Source of the DNA: Gemmataceae bacterium
Lineage (GTDB): Bacteria; Planctomycetota; Planctomycetia; Gemmatales; Gemmataceae
NCBI GenBank assembly: GCA_009697105.1
Contig: SIAQ01000022.1
Span: 1 to 51,214, forward strand
Direction of reading: 5' to 3'
Length of the DNA: 51,214 bases
Of this stretch, positions 1 to 7,871 are shown in pieces. Positions within the stretch are counted from its first letter, which is position 1. Each line of letters starts with the position of its first letter. The notes beneath the pieces were generated by a model. It made no database searches. It saw only the letters and a program-made list of their open reading frames with translations, and was not told the origin of the DNA. Made by a program: the position numbers and the translations under genes.

Positions 1-46
1 CCGTGCGCTCGCTGTCGGCCGCTCCCTGACGGTCGCGGCTCGGAAA
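1..46. repeat. Half copy of a dispersed palindromic repeat
   Basis: The first 46 bases match, in reverse complement, one arm of the inverted repeat at 18705-18788 (shared core GGTCGCGGCTCGGAAA). The window edge cuts the element, so the other arm is presumably just outside. It lies upstream of the first gene and has no visible coding content. Confidence 0.8.
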
Positions 47-152
47 TATTCTTGACGCTTCGGAATAGCGACAATTTCTACCATGCGAAGTATAGAATAA
101 ATCGCATCGCTCAAGCCGCCTCAAGCGGACGGCACCAATTTGGAGCATCACG

Positions 153-1055
153 ATGACAACACAACCACACCGCCGAAAGTTCTTGCTCGGTTCACTCACC
201 GGGGCCGGCGCGCTGAGCGTCGGAGCAGCAAGCGCCATCGAACCGATCCGCCGACAGGGCCGACCGTTGATGCGGCTCGGCCTGGCGGCGTACAGCTTCC
301 GCCAAGCGCTCGATCTACGCCGCAAACCGCCGACCATGAACCTCGATGGCTTCATCGACCTGACGGCATCGATGCCGTTCGATGCTGTCGAACTCACCGA
401 ATACTACTTCCCCGAAACCTCGCCTCGCTATCTCGCGCAACTCAAAGGTCGATGCACGCGACTCGGACTCGACATCAGCGGGACGGCCATCCGTTCCGAC
501 TTTTGCGTCACCAACGCCGCCCGCCTCAAGGAGCAGATCGACCACACCCGCCGCTGGATCGAGATCACCAGTCGGCTGGGCGGCAAGACGATCCGCATCT
601 TCGGCGGGACCGTGGCGAAAGATGACAAAGAAGACCGCGCTCGTCGGCAGTGCATCGACGCCATGCAGCAATGTTGCGAATTCGCCGGGCAGGTCGGCGT
701 CTTTCTCGCCCTCGAAAATCACGGCGGCATCACCGGCACGTCCGAGCAGATGCTCGCACTCGTCCGCGCGGTCAAAAGCGACTGGTTCGGCGTCAATCTC
801 GACACGGGCAACTTCCGCACCAAAGACCCCTATGCCGATCTCGAATGCCTCGCGCCTTATGCCGTCGTCGTGCAGATGAAAACCGAGATTTCGCGTGAAG
901 GACGAAAGCCGGAGGAGGCTGACTTGAAGCGCCTCTTCCAGATGCTCCGCACTGTCAACTATCGCGGCTATGTCGTGTTGGAATACGAAGCCGCCGAGGA
1001 CACCAAAATCGCCATCCCGCGTTACGCTCGGCAAATGCGCGAGATGTGCGGGTGA
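153..1055 (+). CDS. Tat-exported sugar phosphate isomerase/epimerase-like TIM barrel protein
   Basis: A 300-residue protein of the xylose-isomerase-like TIM barrel family (sugar phosphate isomerases/epimerases, AP endonuclease family 2 fold). The N-terminus reads HRRKFLLGS, with twin arginines at 7-8, then a hydrophobic stretch and ASA at 26-28, so a Tat signal and periplasmic location are inferred. Residues fitting the metal site are Glu188 (LALENHGG), Asp217 (VNLDTGN) and Glu277 (VVLEYE). The usual histidine strand reads VVQMK, with Gln241 in its place. Many planctomycete genomes carry families of such exported proteins whose substrates are unknown. The start at 153 is chosen because it gives the twin-arginine leader; an overlapping frame starting at 140 has no family features. 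It stands alone, ahead of a palindromic repeat. Confidence 0.85.
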   Translation: MTTQPHRRKFLLGSLTGAGALSVGAASAIEPIRRQGRPLMRLGLAAYSFRQALDLRRKPPTMNLDGFIDLTASMPFDAVELTEYYFPETSPRYLAQLKGRCTRLGLDISGTAIRSDFCVTNAARLKEQIDHTRRWIEITSRLGGKTIRIFGGTVAKDDKEDRARRQCIDAMQQCCEFAGQVGVFLALENHGGITGTSEQMLALVRAVKSDWFGVNLDTGNFRTKDPYADLECLAPYAVVVQMKTEISREGRKPEEADLKRLFQMLRTVNYRGYVVLEYEAAEDTKIAIPRYARQMREMCG

Positions 1056-1080
1056 GCGGTTTTTTTATTCCTGGTTCCCA

Positions 1081-1132
1081 CTTGCGGCTTTGCGCTCGGA
1101 ACCCCTCACGCGAGCGCTAAGCCGCAAGCGGA
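1081..1132. repeat. Palindromic repeat, CTTGCGGCTTAGCGCTCG family, copy 1
   Basis: Inverted repeat: left arm CTTGCGGCTTTGCGCTCG, right arm CGAGCGCTAAGCCGCAAGCG. Relatives sit at 9381-9434, 27013-27066 and 33544-33597, with a diverged one at 5514-5564. It lies just before the ABC transporter gene, whose N-terminus appears shortened. Confidence 0.85.
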
Positions 1133-1244
1133 ATCCAAAACCGGCCTTCCTCGGGTGCCTTGCCATGCCAAGTAACGCCTTTGCCCGTTGTCAGCCTTCG
1201 CACGGTGGTGTCACTGGACTTGGCTCTACGGCGATGTGGGTTAC

Positions 1245-2849
1245 ATGGTGCGACTACTCTTGCTTGCGATTACCGTCGTGGCGATTCGATTCGGGCTGCT
1301 GTTTTTATCCGATTACGGTGTTACACTTGCGGTGCTGGAGGCGTTGACCCGTTTGCGTCGCGCGATCTACCACCATACGTTGCGCCTGGGACCACTGGCG
1401 TTTCGCACCGTCGGTGCTGCGGAGGCGGTTAGCGTCTCGACTCGGCACGCAGAGGTGCTGCACGTCGGCCTGCATCGCTGGTTGACGGTCTCCCTTCGCG
1501 AACCCGTCAAACTCGGACTGCTCATCGCGCTGACGTTTCTGGTTAGCTTTTGGCTTGCCGTTGCCTTGATGCTCACCGCGATTCTCGTGTGGATGATTGG
1601 CAGCCAGGTCGCCGCTTATTTCCGCGCCCAAGCGTGCGCCGCCGAGGGCGAGTCGGCAAGTCAACTCGTGCTCATTCAGGAAAGCCTTACGTTGATGCGT
1701 TTAATCAAAGTCTTCCTGATGGAAGGATTCAACCAGCGGCGCGTGGAAGATCACCTCGCCGGCTATTCCGCGGGACAACTATTGCGTCATCGCGCGGAGG
1801 CACTGGCGAGACCGCTGATCTTCGCGCTCGGTTTGCTCGCGGCAATGATCCTGATGCTCGTCGCCGGTCTCGTCATCGTGTCGGGGCATCTGAGCATTAC
1901 CAATACGCTAGTGCTTGCTTCAAGCGTCATTGCGATGTATTGGCCCGCCCAGGCAATTCTCGAACTGCGTCGCGACCTACCTGGCATCCGAAATTCGGCG
2001 AATGCGGTATTTCAGTTCCTGGATCGGCAGGGCGGCGTCAATCAGGAGGTCGAGGCTGAGATGGTTTCCGCATTGTCGCGGTCGCTGCAGTTTGACAAAG
2101 TATCGGTTCGCGAAACGGGCACGGGGCGCAAGCTGCTATCCCGCGTCAGTTTCACGATTAAGGCAGGGCAGCGCATCGGGATTGTCGGCGCCGACGACAT
2201 GGAAAAACATGCTCTGGTCTACCTCCTCGTCCGTTTTCTCGATCCCTTCGAAGGTGAAATCAAGCTCGACGGAAAAGACCTGCGCTGGGTCACGCTCGAT
2301 TCCCTTCGTGTGCAGATCGGCATTATCCTCCAGAATAGCCTCGTCTTTAACGATTCCGTCGTCAACAACATCGGGTGCGGTGATCCGGCCTACAACCAAC
2401 AGCGCATCACCGAGGCAGCGAAGATCGCCCACGCCCACCAGTTCATCACCAAGTTACCCAAAGGCTACGAGACCCCGATCGGCGAACTAGGACATGCCTT
2501 GAACAGCGGCGAGCAATTCCGCATCGCCCTCGCCAGGGCGATTCTGCGTGAGCCTGCCATCCTCGTCATCGAAGAGCCGTCGAGTCGTCTGGAAGATAAC
2601 GTCAAGCACATGATCGACGACACCTATCAGCGCTTCCTGCCGGAACGCACCGTGATCTTCCTGCCACACCGTTTGTCAACGATCCGATCGTGCGACCAAA
2701 TCATCATCCTAAACGAGGGCAAGCTCGAGGCCGCCGGCAAACACCACGAGTTGGTCAACAGCAGCGACATCTATCGGCACCTACAATACATGGAATTCAA
2801 CGAGTTCTCCGGCACCGTCGGTGCGGGGCCAGACGGTAAGATTGATTGA
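1245..2849 (+). CDS. ABC exporter (fused membrane and nucleotide-binding domains) with degenerate ATP site
   Basis: Half-size ABC exporter: a membrane domain with about five hydrophobic segments, then a nucleotide-binding domain over the last 250 residues. The ATP site looks broken. The Walker A position reads GIVGADDMEKHAL, so the P-loop Gly, Lys and Ser are Asp, Asp and Met. The signature is LNSGEQ instead of LSGGQ, and Walker B is ILVIEEPSS with Glu for the Asp. The Q-loop (ILQNS) and H-loop (FLPHRLSTI) remain. The open frame extends to a TTG at 1188, but ATG 1245 is preferred; neither has a good ribosome site. The first transmembrane helix of a normal exporter seems absent, and a palindromic repeat lies just upstream, so the 5' end may be lost. 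The intact 1.6-kb frame argues against a recent pseudogene. Transport or a regulatory role without ATP hydrolysis is inference. Confidence 0.75.
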   Translation: MVRLLLLAITVVAIRFGLLFLSDYGVTLAVLEALTRLRRAIYHHTLRLGPLAFRTVGAAEAVSVSTRHAEVLHVGLHRWLTVSLREPVKLGLLIALTFLVSFWLAVALMLTAILVWMIGSQVAAYFRAQACAAEGESASQLVLIQESLTLMRLIKVFLMEGFNQRRVEDHLAGYSAGQLLRHRAEALARPLIFALGLLAAMILMLVAGLVIVSGHLSITNTLVLASSVIAMYWPAQAILELRRDLPGIRNSANAVFQFLDRQGGVNQEVEAEMVSALSRSLQFDKVSVRETGTGRKLLSRVSFTIKAGQRIGIVGADDMEKHALVYLLVRFLDPFEGEIKLDGKDLRWVTLDSLRVQIGIILQNSLVFNDSVVNNIGCGDPAYNQQRITEAAKIAHAHQFITKLPKGYETPIGELGHALNSGEQFRIALARAILREPAILVIEEPSSRLEDNVKHMIDDTYQRFLPERTVIFLPHRLSTIRSCDQIIILNEGKLEAAGKHHELVNSSDIYRHLQYMEFNEFSGTVGAGPDGKID

Positions 2850-2864
2850 GTTGGAACTAAGATT

Positions 2865-2948
2865 GTAGGGTGCGTCAAGCGCCAGCGCCGACGCACCATG
2901 AACCCGCGAGCGCCTGGTGCGTCGGCGCTGGCGCTTGACACACCCTAC
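2865..2948. repeat. Palindromic repeat, GTAGGGTGCGTCAAGCGCCA family
   Basis: Long near-perfect inverted repeat (arms 2865-2898 and 2915-2948) in the gap between the ABC exporter and the phosphatase gene. A single arm of the same family occurs at 39823-39853. It could fold as a hairpin in the transcript of the upstream gene. Confidence 0.85.
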
Positions 2949-2984
2949 AGTTAGCGATTACCTATGTTCGTTTTAGGAGTTGCA

Positions 2985-3797
2985 ATGCCTCTTCCAGAAC
3001 TTGAGTTGGCCTTGGCCGCCGCACAAAAGGCGAGTGATTATCTGCTTGCCGAATATGAGCGATTCCAGGTAATCCCCGATGCACCAGCGGATATCAGCAC
3101 TGAGGCCGATCGGCAATCGCAGGAAATCATCCTGAAAGCGATCCAGGCTGCGTTTCCCAACGACGCCCTCTGCGCCGAGGAATCGACGGCAACCCTCGGC
3201 ACAGCGACACATGTCGGCACGCGGACCTGGATCGTCGATCCGATCGACGGCACCCGCGGGTTCGCTCGCAAGAACGGCGAGTTCTCCATCATGATCGGCT
3301 TCGTGGAAGACGGCGTACTTCAGGTCGGCGTCGTCGCTCAGCCCGCCGTTAGCCGAGTCACGTATGCAGCGCGAGGCAAAGGCTGCTGGCGGCTCGATGG
3401 CATCGACGCCACACCGATACGCTGTCGAGTCACAGCCGTAGGTGATCTGCACTTGGCCACTCTCACGCAGAGTCGATCGCGCGATGCGGGCAAGCGCAGC
3501 AAATGGGCCGAGGCGCTCAACCCGAGCCGAGTCGTCGAGTCCTACTCCGCCGGCATCAAGCTCGCCCTGGTCGCGCGCGGCGAGGCCGACATTTATCTCA
3601 ACACCTACGAAGCGTTCCACGATTGGGACATTTGCGCGGGACATATCCTCGTCACTGAAGCCGGCGGCAGCGTCACCGATGTCAACGGCCACGACCTTGT
3701 CTATGGCACGCCGGGCGCCTGGCAAAAGAACGGGCTGCTCGCCACCAACGGCTCGCTTCATCGTGAAGTGTGCGGGATTATCGAACGAATTCGGTAG
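2985..3797 (+). CDS. Inositol monophosphatase family phosphatase (CysQ/HisN-like)
   Basis: Mg2+-dependent phosphatase of the inositol monophosphatase fold, 270 residues from the chosen start. The metal site motifs are present: an EES motif (CAEEST), then WIVDPIDGTRGF, and the C-terminal HDWDICAGH and EAGG motifs. Family members hydrolyse inositol phosphates, histidinol phosphate or 3'-phosphoadenosine phosphates; the sequence alone does not settle which. hisI lies 1.3 kb downstream, which makes histidinol-phosphatase possible, while general resemblance to CysQ makes nucleotide salvage equally possible. ATG 2985 is chosen over ATG 2964 because AGGAG lies at 2975-2979, five bases before it and downstream of the earlier ATG. 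It converges on the GNAT gene. Confidence 0.85.
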   Translation: MPLPELELALAAAQKASDYLLAEYERFQVIPDAPADISTEADRQSQEIILKAIQAAFPNDALCAEESTATLGTATHVGTRTWIVDPIDGTRGFARKNGEFSIMIGFVEDGVLQVGVVAQPAVSRVTYAARGKGCWRLDGIDATPIRCRVTAVGDLHLATLTQSRSRDAGKRSKWAEALNPSRVVESYSAGIKLALVARGEADIYLNTYEAFHDWDICAGHILVTEAGGSVTDVNGHDLVYGTPGAWQKNGLLATNGSLHREVCGIIERIR

Positions 3798-3820
3798 CAT
3801 CGAATATCAATGTTTGCCAA

Positions 3821-3884
3821 GCCCGCAGGCGACGAAGGAGCCTGCGCGGGTAAAACCACGCAGGCTCCTTCGTCGCCTGCGGGC
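3821..3884. terminator. 26-bp perfect hairpin between convergent genes
   Basis: Arms 3821-3846 and 3859-3884 (beginning GCCCGCAGGCGACGAAGG) are perfectly complementary around a 12-base loop. The element lies between the 3' ends of two convergent genes, where it could act as a bidirectional terminator, although it lacks a clear U-tract. By style it is also one of the window's palindromic repeat elements. Confidence 0.6.
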
Positions 3885-3893
3885 TTATTACTA

Positions 3894-4361
3894 TTATTCA
3901 AACGCGTTGATCCAGCAGGCTTCCATCACTTGATAGCTCGTCATCGCCATTCCCATTTTCTTGTACGTCGCCTGGGCGGCATGGTTGTCGTGCTCGACAT
4001 AAAGCCGAACGCCGATGACGTGGCTGTGAGTGAGCGCCGCCTGGAGGACGTGCCGATAGAGCGAGGCAAAGACGCCCTGCCGACGCGCGTGTGGCGTGAC
4101 ATAGACGCTCTGAATCCACCAGAAGTCGCCGTTGCGCCAGTCGCTCCATTCGCGGGTCACGCCGAGTTGGCCGACGATCGCGCCCTCGATCTCGGCGACG
4201 AAATAGAACCCCTTGGCGGGATCGGCGATCATCGCTGCCACGCCCGCGCGAACAGTGTCCGGTTCGAGATGTTTGTTCTCAGTCTCCAGCGCCATGCGGG
4301 CGTTGAAGTCAGCAACGATGTCAGCGTCGGCCGCGCACACGGGTCGAATCATCAGAGGCAT
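3894..4361 (-). CDS. GNAT family N-acetyltransferase
   Basis: 155-residue acetyltransferase of the GNAT fold. The acetyl-CoA-binding segment is visible as SVYVTPHARRQGVFASLY (beta 4 and the R-x-x-G loop), followed by a late beta strand VRLYVEHDN and the YKKMGM helix typical of the family. The N-terminus (MIRPVCAADADIVADFN) matches usual GNAT beginnings; a Met three residues earlier is also possible. The substrate cannot be read from sequence: family members acetylate amines of antibiotics, amino acids or proteins. The gene is alone on the minus strand and divergent from apt, with only about 65 bases between the start codons, so the two promoters must overlap. Confidence 0.85.
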   Translation of the reverse strand: MPLMIRPVCAADADIVADFNARMALETENKHLEPDTVRAGVAAMIADPAKGFYFVAEIEGAIVGQLGVTREWSDWRNGDFWWIQSVYVTPHARRQGVFASLYRHVLQAALTHSHVIGVRLYVEHDNHAAQATYKKMGMAMTSYQVMEACWINAFE

Positions 4362-4425
4362 AGCAAGTCTCGCTTTCAGCTATACAATGAGGGTGGTATT
4401 TTTCGTTTCTCGGTGGAGTATTGGC

Positions 4426-4938
4426 GTGGACCTTACCAAGTATATTCGCGACATTCCGAACTTTCCAAAGCCAGGAATCCTGTTCAAGGATATCACGCCA
4501 CTGCTGAGCGACCCGACGGCATTTCGGTACTCGATCGATCGCCTGGCCGAAGAATACGCCTCGCACCCGATCGACGCCATCTCAGCTGCGGAGGCACGTG
4601 GCTTCCTGTTCGCGGCGCCGCTGGCGTATTTGCTGAAGAAACCGCTGATCCCCTTGCGTAAACCGGGAAAGCTGCCGTATCGGACACACAGGCTCAAGTA
4701 CGAACTCGAGTACGGCCAGGCGGAATTGCAGGTCCACGTTGATGGCATCGTCGCCGGCGCCCGGGTGCTGCTTGTCGACGATCTGCTCGCCACCGGCGGC
4801 ACGCTCGAGGCGGCGTGCAAACTCACCGAGCAAGCCGGCGGCATCGTCCACCGCTGCTGCGTGATCGTCGAACTCGGCTTCCTCAACGGTCGCGAAAAAT
4901 TGAGCCCCCACGATGTCTTTAGCTTGCTGCGGTATTGA
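4426..4938 (+). CDS. apt: Adenine phosphoribosyltransferase
   Basis: Converts adenine and PRPP to AMP in purine salvage (cytoplasm). The N-terminus DLTKYIRDIPNFPKPGILFK is diagnostic for the family, and the PRPP-binding loop appears as VLLVDDLLATGGTLEAA near residue 115-131. The open frame extends upstream, but GTG 4426 is chosen: it has GGAG at 4415-4418, seven bases away, and gives a 170-residue protein, the normal length for the family. ATG 4387 would add 13 residues with no counterpart. The gene is divergent from the GNAT gene and followed by a palindromic repeat. Confidence 0.95.
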   Translation: MDLTKYIRDIPNFPKPGILFKDITPLLSDPTAFRYSIDRLAEEYASHPIDAISAAEARGFLFAAPLAYLLKKPLIPLRKPGKLPYRTHRLKYELEYGQAELQVHVDGIVAGARVLLVDDLLATGGTLEAACKLTEQAGGIVHRCCVIVELGFLNGREKLSPHDVFSLLRY

Positions 4939-4950
4939 GCCGCAGATAGA

Positions 4951-5080
4951 CTAACCACAGAGGCACAGTGGACACAGAGAAAATGCGCGGAATTGAGAAT
5001 GGGGAACCTCACGATTCGACTCCCCAACACCTCCCCTATTCTTCGCGTTCCCTCTGTGTCCTCTGTGCCTCTGTGGTTAG
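4951..5080. repeat. Inverted repeat, CTAACCACAGAGGCACAG family
   Basis: Arms at 4951-4986 (CTAACCACAGAGGCACAG...) and 5052-5080 (CTCTGTGCCTCTGTGGTTAG) flank a less conserved centre. Related elements are at 17213-17337 and 45811-45984. It occupies the apt-hisI gap, so any hisI promoter must lie within or right after it. Confidence 0.85.
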
Positions 5081-5125
5081 TTCTGATTTCGATTTTTCTT
5101 TGACTAATTTCTCACCACAATAGCT

Positions 5126-5500
5126 ATGCAAATCAATTTCGACAAAGCCGGCGGTCTGATCTCAGCGATTGCTCAGGACCACCAAACCGGCGAGGTGCTG
5201 ATGATCGCCTGGATGAATCGCGAGGCGTTCGAGGAAACCATACGCACGCGCAAGGCGGTTTACTTTAGCCGTAGCCGAAATAAACTCTGGCGCAAGGGCG
5301 AAGAGTCAGGCAACGTACAAGAGGTAAAGGAAGTTTACGTCGATTGCGACAATGACGCAGTACTGCTCAAAGTCAACCAGATCGGCGGCGCCGCATGCCA
5401 CGAGGGATTCAAGAGCTGTTTTTTCCGCCGACTCGATGGTGAGACGTTGACAGTGATCGGCAATCGCGTATTTGATCCGAAAGAAGTGTACAAAAAGTGA
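5126..5500 (+). CDS. hisI: Phosphoribosyl-AMP cyclohydrolase
   Basis: Third step of histidine biosynthesis: opens the adenine ring of phosphoribosyl-AMP. At 124 residues it is the stand-alone cyclohydrolase without the fused HisE pyrophosphatase. The family blocks are complete: [19 protein letters not shown], then the Mg-binding DCDNDAVL (Asp73, Asp75, Asp77) and the Zn-binding cysteines Cys74, Cys91 and Cys98 in [11 protein letters not shown]. No other certain his gene is in the window, so the pathway genes are scattered. A palindromic repeat follows directly. Confidence 0.95.
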   Translation: MQINFDKAGGLISAIAQDHQTGEVLMIAWMNREAFEETIRTRKAVYFSRSRNKLWRKGEESGNVQEVKEVYVDCDNDAVLLKVNQIGGAACHEGFKSCFFRRLDGETLTVIGNRVFDPKEVYKK

Positions 5501-5513
5501 GGTCCCTGTACTT

Positions 5514-5564
5514 CGCTTGCCGTTTATCGCTCGGAAAATCTCACGCAAGCGCTAAACGATAAAC
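5514..5564. repeat. Diverged palindromic repeat of the CGCTTGCGGCTTAGCGC family
   Basis: CGCTTGCCGTTTATCGCTCGG pairs with CAAGCGCTAAACGATAAAC. The layout and the GCGCTAA core match the family at 1081, 9381, 27013 and 33544, but the arms carry paired changes. It lies between the convergent ends of hisI and the pseudogene. Confidence 0.65.
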
Positions 5565-5569
5565 TCGGT

Positions 5570-5973
5570 TCACACCCCGACCAACTCCGCGATACGGTTG
5601 ACGGCGATCTTTTCATCCAGGTGACGGCGAGTTTCTCGTTCCTCGCGCAACACTTGCAAGAGTTCTTGGCGAACCTCAACGTCATAGGTGGCACAATCAT
5701 CCCATTCGCGGACGACGCGCGAAGTCGCCGGATTCAGGCCCGCTACGCGGTTCAACCAGCAGATGCCCGCGTCAAGCGTGAGGTTCTCGGTTTTCGGGTG
5801 ATGCCAGGCAATATGTGTGCCAGGCAACCCATCGGCATCGTTCGCGTAAAGCTACCGTGGATCAAGAGGGGACTATTGTGTTCAAGCAAATCCACAAGAC
5901 TGTCTAATCCACAATCGGTGACGTTCGGAATCCACGCGGTTTTCAATTCCAATAGACATTCTTCCGTCAACAT
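5570..5973 (-). pseudogene. Frameshifted gene for a small hypothetical protein
   Basis: Two overlapping minus-strand frames, 5752-5973 and 5570-5827, together look like one protein of about 130 residues beginning MLTEECLLELKTAWIPNV and ending RIAELVGV. The first frame reads ...MPMGCLAH and should continue as THIAWHHPKTENLTL, which lies in the other frame. One missing base near 5815 (GCACACAT where GCAACACAT would restore the frame) explains the break. Low-complexity or homopolymer error is not obvious here, so a real mutation is likely. The intact protein has no function I recognise. Confidence 0.6.
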
Positions 5974-6430
5974 GATCGGACTCCGTCGAACCTAACAGAA
6001 GGTCGCTATAAACCTGAACGCGACAATCTCATTATACGCACACCAATGTTTCTTGTTGGAGTGAGTGATGCCAGAAAACATTATTATTCGCAACACTAAT
6101 ATTAATTGTGACTTATGGAAAATCACACAACCTGGATTAGGTGGATAAAAGGGGGAACATTAGCCACAGAAAAACCCCACTGTCCACACGTGTGAATCAG
6201 TGGGGCCGGAACAGAGAAGAGGCCGAATCGAACGGTTGTAAATGTAACCGAACCGAAATACTCAGTCAATACCAGAATTGCAAATATTACAATTAATTCC
6301 TGCAGACTGCGAATCTGTATAAGTGGAACTGCGTACATGTACGCAACACAGCCTGAGAAGAACCGGCTTGAACCACGGATATCACCAATTTCAAGCCGTG
6401 TCGCGCAACCATCTCCGCATGGCATTACGG
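5974..6430. other. AT-rich intergenic region with two palindromes
   Basis: No convincing gene in about 450 bases that are clearly more AT-rich than the surroundings. A hairpin at 6176-6206 has arms CCCCACTG and CAGTGGGG around the self-complementary CACACGTGTG. A perfect 16-base palindrome TGCGTACATGTACGCA is at 6330-6345. A 26-codon open frame at 6068-6148 (+) has a GGAG-like site upstream but no recognisable relatives. The hairpin could end pdxJ transcription. Confidence 0.5.
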
Positions 6431-7147
6431 CTAACCGCGCATGGCTTCCTTCATCTCGCGCACCGCCCGTTCCATGCCGACGAGTACCGCACGCGACACG
6501 ATACTGTGGCCGATATTCAACTCCTCCACTCCCGGAATGGCGGCGACGGCGCGGACGTTCTCATAATTCAAGCCATGGCCCATGTGAACGTGCAGGCCTT
6601 GCTGGCGGGCAAACTCAGTCGCCTCGCACAAGGATGCCAGTTCTTTCGTGCGATCGCTGGGCGTTCTCGCATCGGAGTAACGCGCGGTCTGAATCTCGAC
6701 GGCTTTCGCGCCAAGTATCTTGGCGATCTCAATTTGACGAATGTCCGGATCGAGAAACAGCGCCACGGCAATGCCTGCGTTCTTCAAGCGATCCATCGCT
6801 TTAGCAACCGCCGCCTGATGCATCACGACATCAAGGCCGCCTTCCGTCGTCAACTCCTCGCGGCGTTCGGGTACGAGCGTTGCCTGGTCGGGCCTGACTT
6901 CGCAAGCGATGCCGACGATCTCGTCCGCGACCGACAGCTCCAGATTGAGCAGGTTCGTCACAACCTGGCGAAGGATGCGCACGTCGCGATCGTTGATATG
7001 CCGGCGATCCTCGCGGAGGTGGATCGTAATGCCATCCGCACCGCCCAACATCGCCAGCGTGGCCGCGTGCACGGGATCGGGTTCCAGCGCTCGCCGAGCC
7101 TGGCGGATAGTGGCCACGTGATCGATATTTACGCCGAGACGAATCAT
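6431..7147 (-). CDS. pdxJ: Pyridoxine 5'-phosphate synthase
   Basis: Last ring-closing step of the DXP-dependent vitamin B6 pathway: condenses 3-amino-2-oxopropyl phosphate with deoxyxylulose phosphate to pyridoxine phosphate. 238 residues, normal length. Family motifs are all present: [14 protein letters not shown] at the N-terminus, [18 protein letters not shown], and the phosphate-binding end [14 protein letters not shown] ... [12 protein letters not shown]. The gene starts just downstream of a palindromic repeat at 7157-7249 that fills the space to the preceding gene on the same strand. Confidence 0.96.
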   Translation of the reverse strand: MIRLGVNIDHVATIRQARRALEPDPVHAATLAMLGGADGITIHLREDRRHINDRDVRILRQVVTNLLNLELSVADEIVGIACEVRPDQATLVPERREELTTEGGLDVVMHQAAVAKAMDRLKNAGIAVALFLDPDIRQIEIAKILGAKAVEIQTARYSDARTPSDRTKELASLCEATEFARQQGLHVHMGHGLNYENVRAVAAIPGVEELNIGHSIVSRAVLVGMERAVREMKEAMRG

Positions 7148-7156
7148 AAGAACATC

Positions 7157-7249
7157 CTCAAGCCCAGGGGTGAGCGCAGCGAACCCTTGGGATCAGTCAC
7201 AAGTCACAACATATCCCAAGGGTTCGCTGCACTTACCCTTGGGCTTGAG
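7157..7249. repeat. Palindromic repeat, CAAGCCCAGGGGTGAG family, CGCAGCG-loop variant
   Basis: Outer arms CTCAAGCCCAGGGGTGAG and CTTACCCTTGGGCTTGAG. It belongs with the copies at 20389, 24577, 29898 and 48405, but carries CGCAGCGAACCC where those have GTACTCCGAACCC, on both arms. The stop codon of the following membrane-protein gene (7250-7252) abuts its right edge. Confidence 0.85.
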
Positions 7250-7762
7250 TCATTGTGTGCGTTTACCCAGCCATTCTTGGTAACGGCGCATCTCGATATG
7301 CAGAATGAAGAACATCACGAATCCGAGCAGCAGGTTGACGATCTTTTCCAACAGCCGGCCGATCGTGTTGTCGAACGCGAACGGCCACCAACTCGACAAC
7401 AAGATCGCCACGAGGAGAACGATAACGATGACGCGCGTCGCCCAGGCCATGTGGTAGCGGCGATCGAACAGCGTCCAGAACAGCATTTTCAGTTCATTGA
7501 ACATCTCGATAAGCGTCCAGGTGGTTTTGGCCGTGTTGACCAGCGCTTGCAAGCTGGGGATCGGCACGGAGATGTCTTTGAAACTCGGCAGCGTCGGCGG
7601 TTCGACGGGCGGCGGCGGCATCGCCTTCACCTGCTCCGTGATGCGAGTCTCGATCTGTTCGACGCTCGGCATCAACGCGACCTTCGTCTCCAGCGTCAGG
7701 ACGCGGCGCTCCAATTCGGCGAACTTGGCATCGGTGGTGGATTCGATGGCGATATCGTTCAT
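7250..7762 (-). CDS. Hypothetical membrane protein with N-terminal coiled coil
   Basis: 170 residues with no family I recognise. Residues 12-48 (AELERRVLTLETKVALM...) have heptad spacing and a likely coiled coil. A proline-rich break (MPPPPVEPPTLP) follows. Two hydrophobic segments near 109-126 (RVIVIVLLVAILLSSWW) and 137-157 (LLEKIVNLLLGFVMFFILHI) suggest a membrane hairpin, with a short basic tail (YQEWLGKRTQ). It sits between pdxJ and a small secreted protein gene on the same strand; the context gives no functional clue. Confidence 0.7.
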   Translation of the reverse strand: MNDIAIESTTDAKFAELERRVLTLETKVALMPSVEQIETRITEQVKAMPPPPVEPPTLPSFKDISVPIPSLQALVNTAKTTWTLIEMFNELKMLFWTLFDRRYHMAWATRVIVIVLLVAILLSSWWPFAFDNTIGRLLEKIVNLLLGFVMFFILHIEMRRYQEWLGKRTQ

Positions 7763-7768
7763 GATGAG

Positions 7769-7799
7769 ATTATAGGCGACATGGCCGCTTGCGGCGCAA
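7769..7799 (-). promoter_or_regulatory. Possible leaderless promoter of the membrane-protein gene
   Basis: On the minus strand a perfect TATAAT (7774-7769) ends six bases before the ATG at 7762. A weak -35-like TTGCGC lies 19 bases further up. If used, transcription would start close to the ATG, giving a nearly leaderless mRNA; no ribosome site is visible before this start. Confidence 0.3.
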
Positions 7800-7871
7800 C
7801 TCGATGGGCGCGAAAAAACGCCGGTATTCCTCGCCGGCGTTTCGTTCCCATCAGCACATTGGTCCGGACGA

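Noticed and set aside
315..1034. Long open frame antisense to the sugar isomerase-like gene
   Set aside because: It is a GC-rich shadow frame without motifs; the sense frame has a Tat signal and family residues.
2973..3800. 275-codon frame antisense to the phosphatase gene
   Set aside because: Full-length shadow of a gene with clear DPIDGT motifs; the protein has no recognisable features.
6068..6148. 26-codon small ORF with a GGAG-like site
   Set aside because: Too short and without a recognisable relative or neighbour to support calling a gene; kept as a remark only.
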